Of a DNA stretch of 13,113 bases, positions 1 through 6,162 are shown piece after piece; position 1 is the stretch's first letter, and each line of letters starts with the position of its first letter. The DNA is from Candidatus Aminicenantota bacterium (GTDB taxonomy: Bacteria > Acidobacteriota > Aminicenantia > UBA2199). The notes below the pieces were generated by a model. It searched no databases and was not told the DNA's origin. It saw nothing but the letters and a program-made list of their open reading frames with translations. Position numbers and translations under genes: made by a program. The DNA lies in the NCBI GenBank assembly GCA_023137075.1, contig JAGLQA010000309.1:1-13113 (forward strand), given 5' to 3'.

Positions 1-206
1 CGGATTTTCTTGAGGAGCCATTATTTTTAGTATGAAAATGTGATGAAATATAATGAATCAAGGGAATTCTCTTGAATAGGGATTGATCAACATGTTTGAC
101 ATATTTTTCCCCCACCGTTAAGTGGGTCCGTTTTCCGAGCAATGCCTTGAAAAACGATTATACCTTTTTATTGCTTTTAACTCATCTTGACAGAAAGCAC
201 TTTGTT
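1..206. other. AT-rich stretch without a supported gene
   Basis: No coding region is convincing here. A minus-strand ATG at 21-19 opens a frame running off the left edge (M-A-P-Q-E-N-P), but it has no Shine-Dalgarno sequence and only seven codons are visible. A 5-bp inverted repeat (CCCAC at 111-115, GTGGG at 122-126) has no T-run directly after it on either strand, so it is a weak terminator candidate at best. The stretch is downstream of the broken vapC gene. Confidence 0.4.
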
Positions 207-605
207 TTAATCTTCCCAATCCTCAAATTTCAATCCTTTTACACGGCTGAATTCTTTCGTATTGTGTGTTACAAGTGTAAGATTATTCGCAATAGCGATA
301 GAAGCTGCTATCAGGTCATTAGGCCAAATAATCCGGCCTATTTTTTCAAGATCAGAACGAATTTCACCATAAAAATTAGCAGCTTTATCATCAAAATATA
401 AAGATTTGAATCTATCGCAAAATTCTTTTTGAATTGTTAATGTTTTTTCAGGATTATTACTTTTATGGGCGCCATAGAATAATTCAGCTTTTACAATAGA
501 ACATATAAAGATTTCATCAGGGTTTATTTTATTCAACTTATCGATGATCTTTTAAGACCTCTTATTTAAGAACCGGATGCATACATTTGTGTCCAACAAA
601 TACAT
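207..605 (-). pseudogene. vapC: VapC-like PIN-domain toxin, interrupted by a stop codon
   Basis: VapC toxins are PIN-domain ribonucleases held in check by a partner antitoxin. The reading starts with ATG at 605-603, one base overlapping the antitoxin stop, and begins M-Y-L-L-D-T-N, the standard VapC N-terminus with catalytic Asp5. Codon 18 is TAA (554-552). The frame then continues without a shift as K-I-I-D-K-L and on to a normal C-terminus, with the conserved glutamate in K-A-E-L, the aspartate in P-N-D-L-I-A-A, and T-H-N-T-K-E-F near the end. About 131 residues in all is a normal family length. One base change (for example GAA to TAA) would explain the break. A TTG at 536 could restart translation, but that product would lack Asp5 and probably be inactive. 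I infer a decayed toxin; a sequencing error is the main alternative. Confidence 0.8.
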
Positions 606-856
606 TATTCTAACTTTTCCCTTATTTCAAATTTTCCCTGGTCTCCTCTTTCAATACGATCATCGGCGAGGCAGCCGGCATATTGATCGACAAAACGATG
701 CCATTCCATTACTTCCTCATCCTTTTTTAACTTCTCTATCTCGAAATTTGTAAATTTAGTTGAATTTTCAAATACTTTCACAATTTTATATAACATATCC
801 AAATATTCTTCTTGGACTTTGTCGATTTCTTTTTTTATAACATGCCTTGTTATCAT
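605..856 (-). CDS. Small antitoxin partner of the VapC-like toxin
   Basis: An 83-residue, highly charged protein (M-I-T-R-H-V-I-K-K-E at the start, G-D-Q-G-K-F-E-I-R-E-K-L-E at the end). I chose ATG at 856 rather than the GTG at 868 because GTGAGG lies just upstream at good spacing. The stop TAA shares one base with the toxin ATG (TAATG), the usual tight coupling of an antitoxin-toxin operon with the antitoxin first. The middle is rich in Lys/Glu and predicted helical, with no clear DNA-binding fold visible by eye. From its position and size I infer that it neutralises the VapC-like protein. The family name is not certain. With the toxin broken, the gene may now be a free-standing antitoxin. 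Composition is much more AT-rich than the oxidoreductase operon next door, suggesting transfer. Confidence 0.65.
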   Translation of the reverse strand: MITRHVIKKEIDKVQEEYLDMLYKIVKVFENSTKFTNFEIEKLKKDEEVMEWHRFVDQYAGCLADDRIERGDQGKFEIREKLE

Positions 857-888
857 TAGCAACCTCACAATTTTATATTTGTTCTAAA

Positions 889-894
889 ATTATA
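889..894 (-). promoter_or_regulatory. Candidate -10 box for the antitoxin-toxin pair
   Basis: The minus strand reads TATAAT here, which would place a transcript start about 26 bases before the antitoxin ATG at 856. No good -35 sits at normal spacing (TTGAAT lies 22 bases upstream), and the stretch is so AT-rich that a chance match is possible. Confidence 0.35.
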
Positions 895-1077
895 ATTTAA
901 TCTTTTTTATAAAAAAATTCAAGTATATTTTTATTTTTATTCTCAATGCCGGCATGTTTTGTGATAATCATTTGCACCTGGATTTGCACGTATTCGTGAA
1001 TAGTCGTGGTTAAATGTTTTTAAACTAAGACAAGGTCCATAAATCGAGATAGAAGATTATCGAAGTCCCGGAAAATT

Positions 1078-1086
1078 TGCTATAAT
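1078..1086 (+). promoter_or_regulatory. Extended -10 promoter of the oxidoreductase operon
   Basis: TGCTATAAT is a perfect extended -10 (TG-n-TATAAT), lying 32 bases before the ATG at 1119. The -35 is weak (TTATCG at 1057-1062, spacing 18), as is common for extended -10 promoters. AGGA at 1108-1111 then serves as the ribosome binding site, seven bases from the ATG. Confidence 0.6.
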
Positions 1087-1118
1087 AGGTATCTCAAAAT
1101 TTTTTTCAGGAAAAATAA

Positions 1119-3182
1119 ATGGAAGTATACACGACAGCCTGTCCGCGAAATTGTTACAGCACCTGCAGCATGAAAGTCTATGTGGAAAATGGCCGTATCT
1201 GTAATGTGGAGGCCGACCCGCAAAACAAGGCAACCCCGGAAGGAGTTTGTTTGAGGGGTTTGAGTTATGTGGAACGGGTGCACTCCCAGGACAGGATATT
1301 AACTCCCCTGAAGCGTAAGCAGGGAACCGCTGATTTTGCGGAAATCTCCTGGGATGAGGCCTTAGATACCATAATTGCGAAGTTGCAATCGTACAAGGAG
1401 AAGTACGGCCCCCGGAGTGTGCTCTACTATTACGGCAGCGGCACCAAGGGATTACTGAACGCCGTGGGCGCCGATTTCTGGCGGCTCTACGGCGGATATA
1501 CAACTACTTACGGCGATCTATGCTGGCCGGCCGGATTGGAAGCGACGCGCCTCACTCTGGGTGAAAACATCCATAACGCGCCCTGGGATATAGAAAATGC
1601 CCGTTTGATTATCATGTGGGGTAAAAATCCGGCCGAAACCAATATTCACCAGATGCGCTCTATCGACCTGGCCTTAGAGCAGGGCGCGAAATTAATCGTG
1701 ATTGATCCCCGGCGCACCCGGTCCTCGGAAACGGCCGAACTCTTGATCCAGCCTAAGCCCGGGACAGACGGCGCCCTGGCCCTGGGTGTGGCTCATCTGC
1801 TGATAAAAAAAAATCTCATCGACCGGGAATTTATCGAAAAATATGTGTTAGGATTCCCGGAGTTTGAAAAAAGGGTAAGGGATTTTACCCCACAGAGAGC
1901 TTCAGCCCTGACCGATGTGCCGGCCAGGTATATCGAAGGTCTGGCTGAATATTTAGGAAACATCAAACCGGCCAGTATCTCCGGTGGTTACGGGATGCAG
2001 CGCTATACCAACAGCGGCCAGACTATGCGTGCTATCATTGCCCTGGCAGTCATAACCGGTAATATCGGCCAACCCGGAGCGGGTTGGATTTATGCCAATT
2101 TGCAAACCGGCATTTTCGATAAGGTGCGTGACCCCATAGCTTTTTTCCCTCCCAAAGAACCGGACGGAGTGGTACGGGTATCCATATCGACGGCCCGGCT
2201 GGGCAGGGATATACTCGACACAACGGATCCCCCGCTGAAAATGATCTGGGTGGAACGGGGCAACCCGGTAACCCAGAACCCGGAAACCAATACCGTATTA
2301 AAGGCGTTTCGTTCCCTTGACTTCCGGGTGGTAGTGGAACAGTTTATGACCGACACAGCCCGGGAAGCGGATATTATCCTGCCCGCGAAATCGATGTTTG
2401 AACAGTCGGATGTGATTGGCGCCTACTGGCATCCTTATATTCAACTCAAACAAAAGGTGATAAATCCACCGGGAAAAGTTAAGCCGGAAACGGAAATATA
2501 CTATTTATTGGCCCGGCGGTTGGGGTTTCCAGCCGAAGAGATTAAAAATAAGATTCCCGGCCCCGGCGACGCGGAGATAGAGGCCTACCTGGAAACCAAA
2601 CTGAAACCCTTTCCCGAATTAACCTTAGAGCGTTTAAGAGAGGGACCTATTCCGGCGCCGGGAACAAAGGAAATAGCTTTTGCGGACTTTAAGTTTCCCA
2701 CGCCCTCGGGCAAGATAGAAATCTTCTCTAAGGAAGCGGAAGAGCGCTGGGGTGTAGATCCGCTGCCGGATTTTTCCGAACCCCTCGAATCCACCGGGCG
2801 CAAATCCAAAGAGGCCGCGAAATACCCGCTCTACTTTATGACCCCCAATACCAAGAACAGGATCCATTCCCAGTTTAACAATTTAGAATTGATCCGGCAA
2901 TTCAGTCCCGTGCCCTTTGTCTTCATCACGCCGGAAGATGCGGAGAAAAGGGGCATAAAAAACCATGATGAGGTGCGGATATTCAATGACCGGGGCGAGT
3001 TGATTTTACCCGCGAAGATCGATTTCAGCATGAAATCTAGATGTATTGCCGTTACCAACGGCTGGTGGATTTCCGAAGGCGGCGGAGTCAACTTTCTTTC
3101 TTTTGGCCGGGAGACCGATATGGGGCACGGTTCGGCTTTTCACGACACCCTGGTAGAAGTGGAATGTATGGGGAGCCGTTAA
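1119..3182 (+). CDS. DmsA-like molybdopterin (Mo/W) oxidoreductase, catalytic subunit
   Basis: A 687-residue member of the DMSO reductase superfamily, which binds a Mo- or W-bis-pyranopterin cofactor and a 4Fe-4S cluster. Cluster ligands are Cys8, Cys12, Cys16 and Cys44 (C-x3-C-x3-C-x27-C, the DmsA spacing). The cofactor-binding core (I-D-P-R-R-T near 195, S-G-G-Y-G-M-Q-R near 285) and the C-terminal cap (V-R-I-F-N-D-R-G-E) follow the DmsA order. At Y-G-D-L-C135-W-P-A-G the residue aligned with the DmsA metal-ligand serine is cysteine, as in many thiosulfate, polysulfide and arsenate reductases and acetylene hydratase. There is no Tat or other signal peptide, and an in-frame TAA directly before the ATG rules out a longer N-terminus, so the enzyme probably faces the cytoplasm. 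The next gene supplies the electron-transfer and membrane subunits. The substrate cannot be told from sequence; DMSO reductase activity should not be assumed. Confidence 0.9.
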   Translation: MEVYTTACPRNCYSTCSMKVYVENGRICNVEADPQNKATPEGVCLRGLSYVERVHSQDRILTPLKRKQGTADFAEISWDEALDTIIAKLQSYKEKYGPRSVLYYYGSGTKGLLNAVGADFWRLYGGYTTTYGDLCWPAGLEATRLTLGENIHNAPWDIENARLIIMWGKNPAETNIHQMRSIDLALEQGAKLIVIDPRRTRSSETAELLIQPKPGTDGALALGVAHLLIKKNLIDREFIEKYVLGFPEFEKRVRDFTPQRASALTDVPARYIEGLAEYLGNIKPASISGGYGMQRYTNSGQTMRAIIALAVITGNIGQPGAGWIYANLQTGIFDKVRDPIAFFPPKEPDGVVRVSISTARLGRDILDTTDPPLKMIWVERGNPVTQNPETNTVLKAFRSLDFRVVVEQFMTDTAREADIILPAKSMFEQSDVIGAYWHPYIQLKQKVINPPGKVKPETEIYYLLARRLGFPAEEIKNKIPGPGDAEIEAYLETKLKPFPELTLERLREGPIPAPGTKEIAFADFKFPTPSGKIEIFSKEAEERWGVDPLPDFSEPLESTGRKSKEAAKYPLYFMTPNTKNRIHSQFNNLELIRQFSPVPFVFITPEDAEKRGIKNHDEVRIFNDRGELILPAKIDFSMKSRCIAVTNGWWISEGGGVNFLSFGRETDMGHGSAFHDTLVEVECMGSR

Positions 3183-3228
3183 TAGTGCCAAAAATTATTC
3201 TAAAATTAATAAAAGTTTTTGCGGGGGT

Positions 3229-3264
3229 CCAGGGGGCAGTTTTTTCAAAAAGCGCCCCCTGGCT
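3229..3264. repeat. GC-rich inverted repeat between the two oxidoreductase genes
   Basis: A perfect 9-bp inverted repeat (CCAGGGGGC and GCCCCCTGG) flanks an inner T-run/A-run pair, so the RNA would form a long hairpin of about 14 pairs with a small mismatch. It lies 18 bases before the ATG of the next gene and leads into its ribosome binding region. It has no T-run after the stem, so it is not a normal terminator. Similar CCAGGGGG-type palindromes just before start codons occur as dispersed repeats in anaerobic bacterial genomes (recollection, not checked here). Confidence 0.65.
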
Positions 3265-3281
3265 GCCAGAGGCGAAGGATA

Positions 3282-4757
3282 ATGCAAAAAAGTTTTTTAT
3301 TTGACCTTAATAAATGCACCGGGTGCGGCGCCTGTGTAATAGCCTGTTCTATCGAGCGGTCGCTGAACGCTGCCGGTGAAAGTGCCTGTGAGTCCCCCAT
3401 CCGGCTCAGGAAGAATTGGCGGCAGGTACATACCTTTAATGAATCCTGTCACCCGGCGCTACCCGTTTTCAATCTTTCACTGGCTTGTAATCATTGCGTG
3501 GATCCGGTATGTTTACGTAACTGCCCGGCCCGGGCTTACTCGAAGGATGAAGCGACAGGAGCCGTTACTATTGATCCGGCCAAATGCATGGGGTGTAAAT
3601 ATTGCACCTGGGCCTGTCCTTACGACGCTCCCAAATATGAGCCGGGATTGGGCATTACCCGGAAGTGTGATTTCTGTAAAAAACGAATCGATGAAGGCAG
3701 GGAACCTGCCTGCGTTTCCGCCTGCCCCATGGGCGCTTTGCAGTTTTCAGAGCTCGAAAACTCTAACGACCTGGCCTCCGGCGGCCAACTTTTTGAAAAA
3801 AGTCGGACAAAAACTTCTGTTGAAAAAAAAAAGAGAACCGCAGGTTTCACCGATGCCGGTATCGAACCTGCCATCAATTTTATCCCCCTGAGAAGAGACA
3901 AGCAGCCGGAATTTACGGCCCCGCCTACTTCCGGTTCGATCGATAAACTTTTCGAATTTTCTTTAGAAGTTCCGGTCAGCAAAATAACCTTAAAAGCGGA
4001 GTGGGCCCTATTGCTTTTTACCACTGCTGCTTATATACTGGTGGCCTTTTTTACCGCCTTGCTTACGACCGGTCCCGCGGTCAACCCCTTCCTGTTCTTA
4101 GGAACCGGTGCGGCAGCAATGGGATTAAGTTTTGTACATTTGGGAAAAAAGTTTCGTGCCTACAGGGCCATCTTCAATTGGCGTAGTTCCTGGTTGAGCC
4201 GGGAGATACTGTTTTTTTCCGCCTTCATGGGCTTGTCGGGGATCTACCTGCTCTTTTTTCCCGGCAGCGCAGCTTTGGGATGGGCCGCGGCAGGGATCGG
4301 TTTTTTCAGCCTGTTCGCTGTCGATAAAATCTATCAGGTGGCGATGCAAAGCGGCCCGTTAAATTTTCACAGTGCCCACGTGTTGTTCAACGGTTTCTTC
4401 CTTCTGGGATTCCTGGTAAAAAATAGTATATTATTCGGATTTTTCGGGATTATTAAATTTTTGCTTTATCTCCACAGGAAGTACCGGTTTAAAAAGAGCG
4501 GCTGGAATATTCGGCCTCTGATAAGTATGCTGCGGTTGGGTTTAGGGTTTTTGTTTCCCCTGGCTTTATTTATACTTGATCTTCAAAATAACAATATTTG
4601 TGCTTTAAGCACCGTCGGCATTATTATAGGGGAGTTCATCGACAGGGGTGAATACTACGATGAACTGGATGTTATCACCCCGCAAAAACAACTATTAAAA
4701 GACCTGAAAGACATGTTAATCGAAAGATCGAGTGAATTCAAGAGTACTGATTCCTGA
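3282..4757 (+). CDS. Fused DmsB-like ferredoxin and DmsC-like membrane anchor
   Basis: A 491-residue electron-transfer and anchor subunit for the catalytic protein upstream. Residues 1-155 hold sixteen cysteines in the four DmsB/NrfC-type groups (12/15/18/22, 69/72/77/81, 102/105/108/112, 129/132/144/148), enough for four 4Fe-4S clusters. A Lys-rich linker (about 170-230) leads into a hydrophobic domain (240-455) of about eight membrane helices. This carries the DmsC hallmark H-L-G-K-K-F-R-A-Y-R with N-W-R-S-S-W-L-S-R-E (287-308), which in DmsC belongs to the quinol-side region. B and C are separate proteins in E. coli; here they form one chain. I chose ATG 3282, with AGAGG at 3268-3272, because the only upstream start, TTG 3219, translates through the hairpin repeat. 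Electron flow is probably between the quinone pool and the catalytic subunit, in an unknown direction. Confidence 0.88.
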   Translation: MQKSFLFDLNKCTGCGACVIACSIERSLNAAGESACESPIRLRKNWRQVHTFNESCHPALPVFNLSLACNHCVDPVCLRNCPARAYSKDEATGAVTIDPAKCMGCKYCTWACPYDAPKYEPGLGITRKCDFCKKRIDEGREPACVSACPMGALQFSELENSNDLASGGQLFEKSRTKTSVEKKKRTAGFTDAGIEPAINFIPLRRDKQPEFTAPPTSGSIDKLFEFSLEVPVSKITLKAEWALLLFTTAAYILVAFFTALLTTGPAVNPFLFLGTGAAAMGLSFVHLGKKFRAYRAIFNWRSSWLSREILFFSAFMGLSGIYLLFFPGSAALGWAAAGIGFFSLFAVDKIYQVAMQSGPLNFHSAHVLFNGFFLLGFLVKNSILFGFFGIIKFLLYLHRKYRFKKSGWNIRPLISMLRLGLGFLFPLALFILDLQNNNICALSTVGIIIGEFIDRGEYYDELDVITPQKQLLKDLKDMLIERSSEFKSTDS

Positions 4758-4761
4758 ATCC

Positions 4762-5232
4762 TTACTTTTTTTCGCCGCTCTTGACCAGTAATATAATACC
4801 GGTTAGGATGAGAATCCCGGGCAAAAAGTACTCCCAGAAATGCCTCTTTAACCAGTAGAAGGGGTGGAAGTGAAAGAATGGAAAATTATCGAATAAGAAA
4901 ATACCGCCTAAGATAATTAAGATAATTCCGATAAACAGGGAACCTGAACCCGGCGATTCCTTTTTCACCGGTTTTTCGGAGGTTTTTGCGAGTTTGGCTT
5001 TTGATTTCTCTTCCGCCTTTCCGGCAGGTTTTTTGTCATCCTCTTCGCCAGGGGGGTTTGTCGGCATAATAATCATGCCGACAATATAGGCAATGATTCC
5101 CGAACCGCCCACAAAGGTAAACAATACAAAAATGATCCGTACCAGGACCGGGTCGGTATCGAAATATTCTGCAATGCCACCGCATACACCATCGACTATC
5201 TTTTCTTTGCGACTCTTGTACAATCGTTTCAT
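4762..5232 (-). CDS. PspC-domain membrane protein
   Basis: A 156-residue protein starting M-K-R-L-Y-K-S-R-K-E with the classic PspC domain (about 3-60): G-V-C-G-G-I-A-E-Y-F, D-P-V-L-V-R, then a membrane helix ending in M-I-I-M-P. A charged Lys/Glu linker (62-93) leads to two further hydrophobic segments (about 97-117 and 135-151), like the membrane part of LiaF/DUF5668-type envelope-stress proteins. PspC proteins sense or transmit membrane stress; the exact role here is unknown. GAGGAG sits six bases before the ATG, a strong site. It converges on the DmsBC-like fusion gene with four bases between stop codons and no terminator hairpin visible, so the two transcripts probably overlap. Confidence 0.88.
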   Translation of the reverse strand: MKRLYKSRKEKIVDGVCGGIAEYFDTDPVLVRIIFVLFTFVGGSGIIAYIVGMIIMPTNPPGEEDDKKPAGKAEEKSKAKLAKTSEKPVKKESPGSGSLFIGIILIILGGIFLFDNFPFFHFHPFYWLKRHFWEYFLPGILILTGIILLVKSGEKK

Positions 5233-5396
5233 GGTAACTCCTCTTGTAATAAATATTTTATTCTTATTTAACGGGCTTTTTTAATTACCTGAACGCCTGT
5301 TTATATTTAATAGAATTATAACGAAAGTGAAGGGAATTTTGTTCCGTTAAAAGATGCCTGCCAGGGAGGAGGGGGATGAACGGGATGGATTGGCTG

Positions 5397-5771
5397 TCAG
5401 TCTATTGGTAGATTTCGATATCTTGCGGAATTATTATCGACAGATACGACAATCCCCTGTTTTAGTTCATTCTCCAATTCGAATACGATATCGATAATTC
5501 GCTGAGTAACAAAATCAGGAAACATATCATTAAGACGTAGACTGATCACACTTGGACTATCATAGCCATATATAGCTAATAATTCAGAGAAATCAAGATC
5601 ATGTGTAATAACTACTTTTTTCTGAGCTTTTGCGTAATGCAAAATATCTATATCGCTGCTTCTTGCATCCATGATTTCGGATACCCGCTGAATGTCCCAC
5701 CCCTTCTGCTTGAGCTTTCTGACAGTCAGCGGAGAAATATCCATGTCGGCAATATATTTAAGCGCCGGCAC
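5397..5771 (-). CDS. DUF5615 PIN-like toxin of a DUF433/DUF5615 pair
   Basis: A 124-residue DUF5615 (PIN-like, Mut7-C related) protein. The family signature is clear: I-A-D-M-D-I-S near the start with the first acidic pair, D-I-D-I-L-H-Y-A-K, then V-I-T-H-D-L-D-F-S-E-L, which carries the other conserved aspartates expected of a nuclease-type site. Proteins of this family normally sit directly after a DUF433 antitoxin, as here. The start is GTG 5771, inside the last codons of the antitoxin gene (14-base overlap), with AGGGGG at 5784-5779 as ribosome binding site. An inverted repeat puts this GTG in a hairpin loop (see findings), which suggests translation coupled to the upstream gene. RNase activity is inferred from the family, not proven. 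Confidence 0.85.
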   Translation of the reverse strand: MPALKYIADMDISPLTVRKLKQKGWDIQRVSEIMDARSSDIDILHYAKAQKKVVITHDLDFSELLAIYGYDSPSVISLRLNDMFPDFVTQRIIDIVFELENELKQGIVVSVDNNSARYRNLPID

Positions 5772-6015
5772 CGGCGAGCCCCCTGGGTATAGTTGGAATA
5801 ATGACAGTTTTCTCCGATGCTAACCATGCTGCATATTTGAGGGACTGTACAATGTCTTCTTTTTCTAATTCGGGATAAGCATTTAGGATTTCATCTATCG
5901 ACATACCTCCGGCAACCTGTTTAAGGATGAGGGAAACCGTTATTCGCATTCCCCTGATGGTCGGTTGCCCCAGGCAGATTCCGGGATCAATGGTTATGCG
6001 ATCTAACTGCCTCAT
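5758..6015 (-). CDS. DUF433 antitoxin
   Basis: An 85-residue DUF433 protein, the usual antitoxin partner of DUF5615 toxins (VapB45-like). Typical features are R-I-T-I-D-P-G-I-C-L-G-Q-P-T-I-R-G-M-R-I-T-V near the N-terminus and the helical E-I-L-N-A-Y-P-E-L-E-K-E-D-I-V-Q-S-L-K-Y-A-A-W-L-A segment, a homeodomain-like region thought to bind DNA. It starts at ATG 6015 with AGGAG seven bases upstream and ends with TAA inside the toxin gene. The last residues (A-G-A-G-A) are encoded by the hairpin that covers the toxin start. A promoter with dyad and direct repeats precedes it, consistent with autoregulation by the antitoxin or the complex. Confidence 0.88.
   Translation of the reverse strand: MRQLDRITIDPGICLGQPTIRGMRITVSLILKQVAGGMSIDEILNAYPELEKEDIVQSLKYAAWLASEKTVIIPTIPRGLAGAGA
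5763..5776 (-). promoter_or_regulatory. Hairpin covering the DUF5615 start codon
   Basis: CGCCGG and CCGGCG form a palindrome with a two-base centre. In the minus-strand RNA the likely form is a five-pair stem (5776-5772 with 5767-5763) and a GUGC tetraloop, and this loop contains the GUG start of the toxin gene. Ribosomes finishing the antitoxin frame (stop at 5760-5758) would open it. Confidence 0.5.
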
Positions 6016-6043
6016 ATTCTTTCTCCTGTTTTATTAATATTCG

Positions 6044-6057
6044 CATCATTCATGATG
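6044..6057. promoter_or_regulatory. Dyad operator candidate at the DUF433 transcript start
   Basis: CATCAT and ATGATG are perfect 6-bp arms around TC, immediately downstream of the -10 box and over the expected start point. A direct repeat (AATAATAC at 6062-6069 and 6071-6078) lies next to it, overlapping the -10 and spacer. Such placement fits toxin-antitoxin autorepression (inference). Confidence 0.45.
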
Positions 6058-6059
6058 AT

Positions 6060-6088
6060 ATAATAATACGAATAATACAAAAAATCAA
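6060..6088 (-). promoter_or_regulatory. Promoter of the DUF433/DUF5615 operon
   Basis: On the minus strand TTGATT (6088-6083) and TATTAT (6065-6060) are separated by exactly 17 bases. The predicted start is near 6053, about 38 bases before the ATG at 6015. This gives the pair its own promoter, independent of the NACHT gene upstream. Confidence 0.6.
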
Positions 6089-6114
6089 CTTTCACAACAG
6101 TAATTCTATTTTGA

Positions 6115-6134
6115 GGGCACGGCACGCCGTGCCC
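6115..6134. repeat. GGGCACGG-type palindrome
   Basis: GGGCACGGC and GCCGTGCCC form a perfect 9-bp inverted repeat around AC, 29 bases after the NACHT gene stop. No T-run follows on the minus strand, so it is not a simple terminator. Palindromes of this sequence type occur as dispersed intergenic repeats in various bacteria (recollection, not checked). It could protect the 3' end of the NACHT transcript. Confidence 0.6.
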
Positions 6135-6162
6135 CTGCGCGGGTTTCGGGGAGGGGGCTTGT

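Noticed and set aside
1..21. Start of a minus-strand gene reading M-A-P-Q-E-N-P off the left edge
   Set aside because: Only seven codons are visible, no Shine-Dalgarno sequence lies upstream, and no family can be recognised.
1057..1503. 148-residue minus-strand frame opposite the start of the oxidoreductase
   Set aside because: Arg/Cys/Pro-rich shadow of a strongly supported coding sequence on the other strand.
1119..3182. Assignment as acetylene hydratase because of the cysteine ligand
   Set aside because: That enzyme has an aspartate directly after the second cluster cysteine (C-x2-C-D); here the motif is C-x3-C-x3-C without that Asp, closer to DmsA.
3219..3281. Longer N-terminus of the ferredoxin-anchor fusion from TTG 3219
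   Set aside because: It translates straight through the hairpin repeat; ATG 3282 begins the conserved ferredoxin sequence and has a binding site upstream.
5268..5283. ACGGGCTTTTTT as a terminator
   Set aside because: There is a T-run but no stem in front of it.
5315..5320. TATAAT on the minus strand as the pspC promoter
   Set aside because: No -35 at a sensible distance and no extended -10 bases; AT-rich surroundings make a chance match likely.
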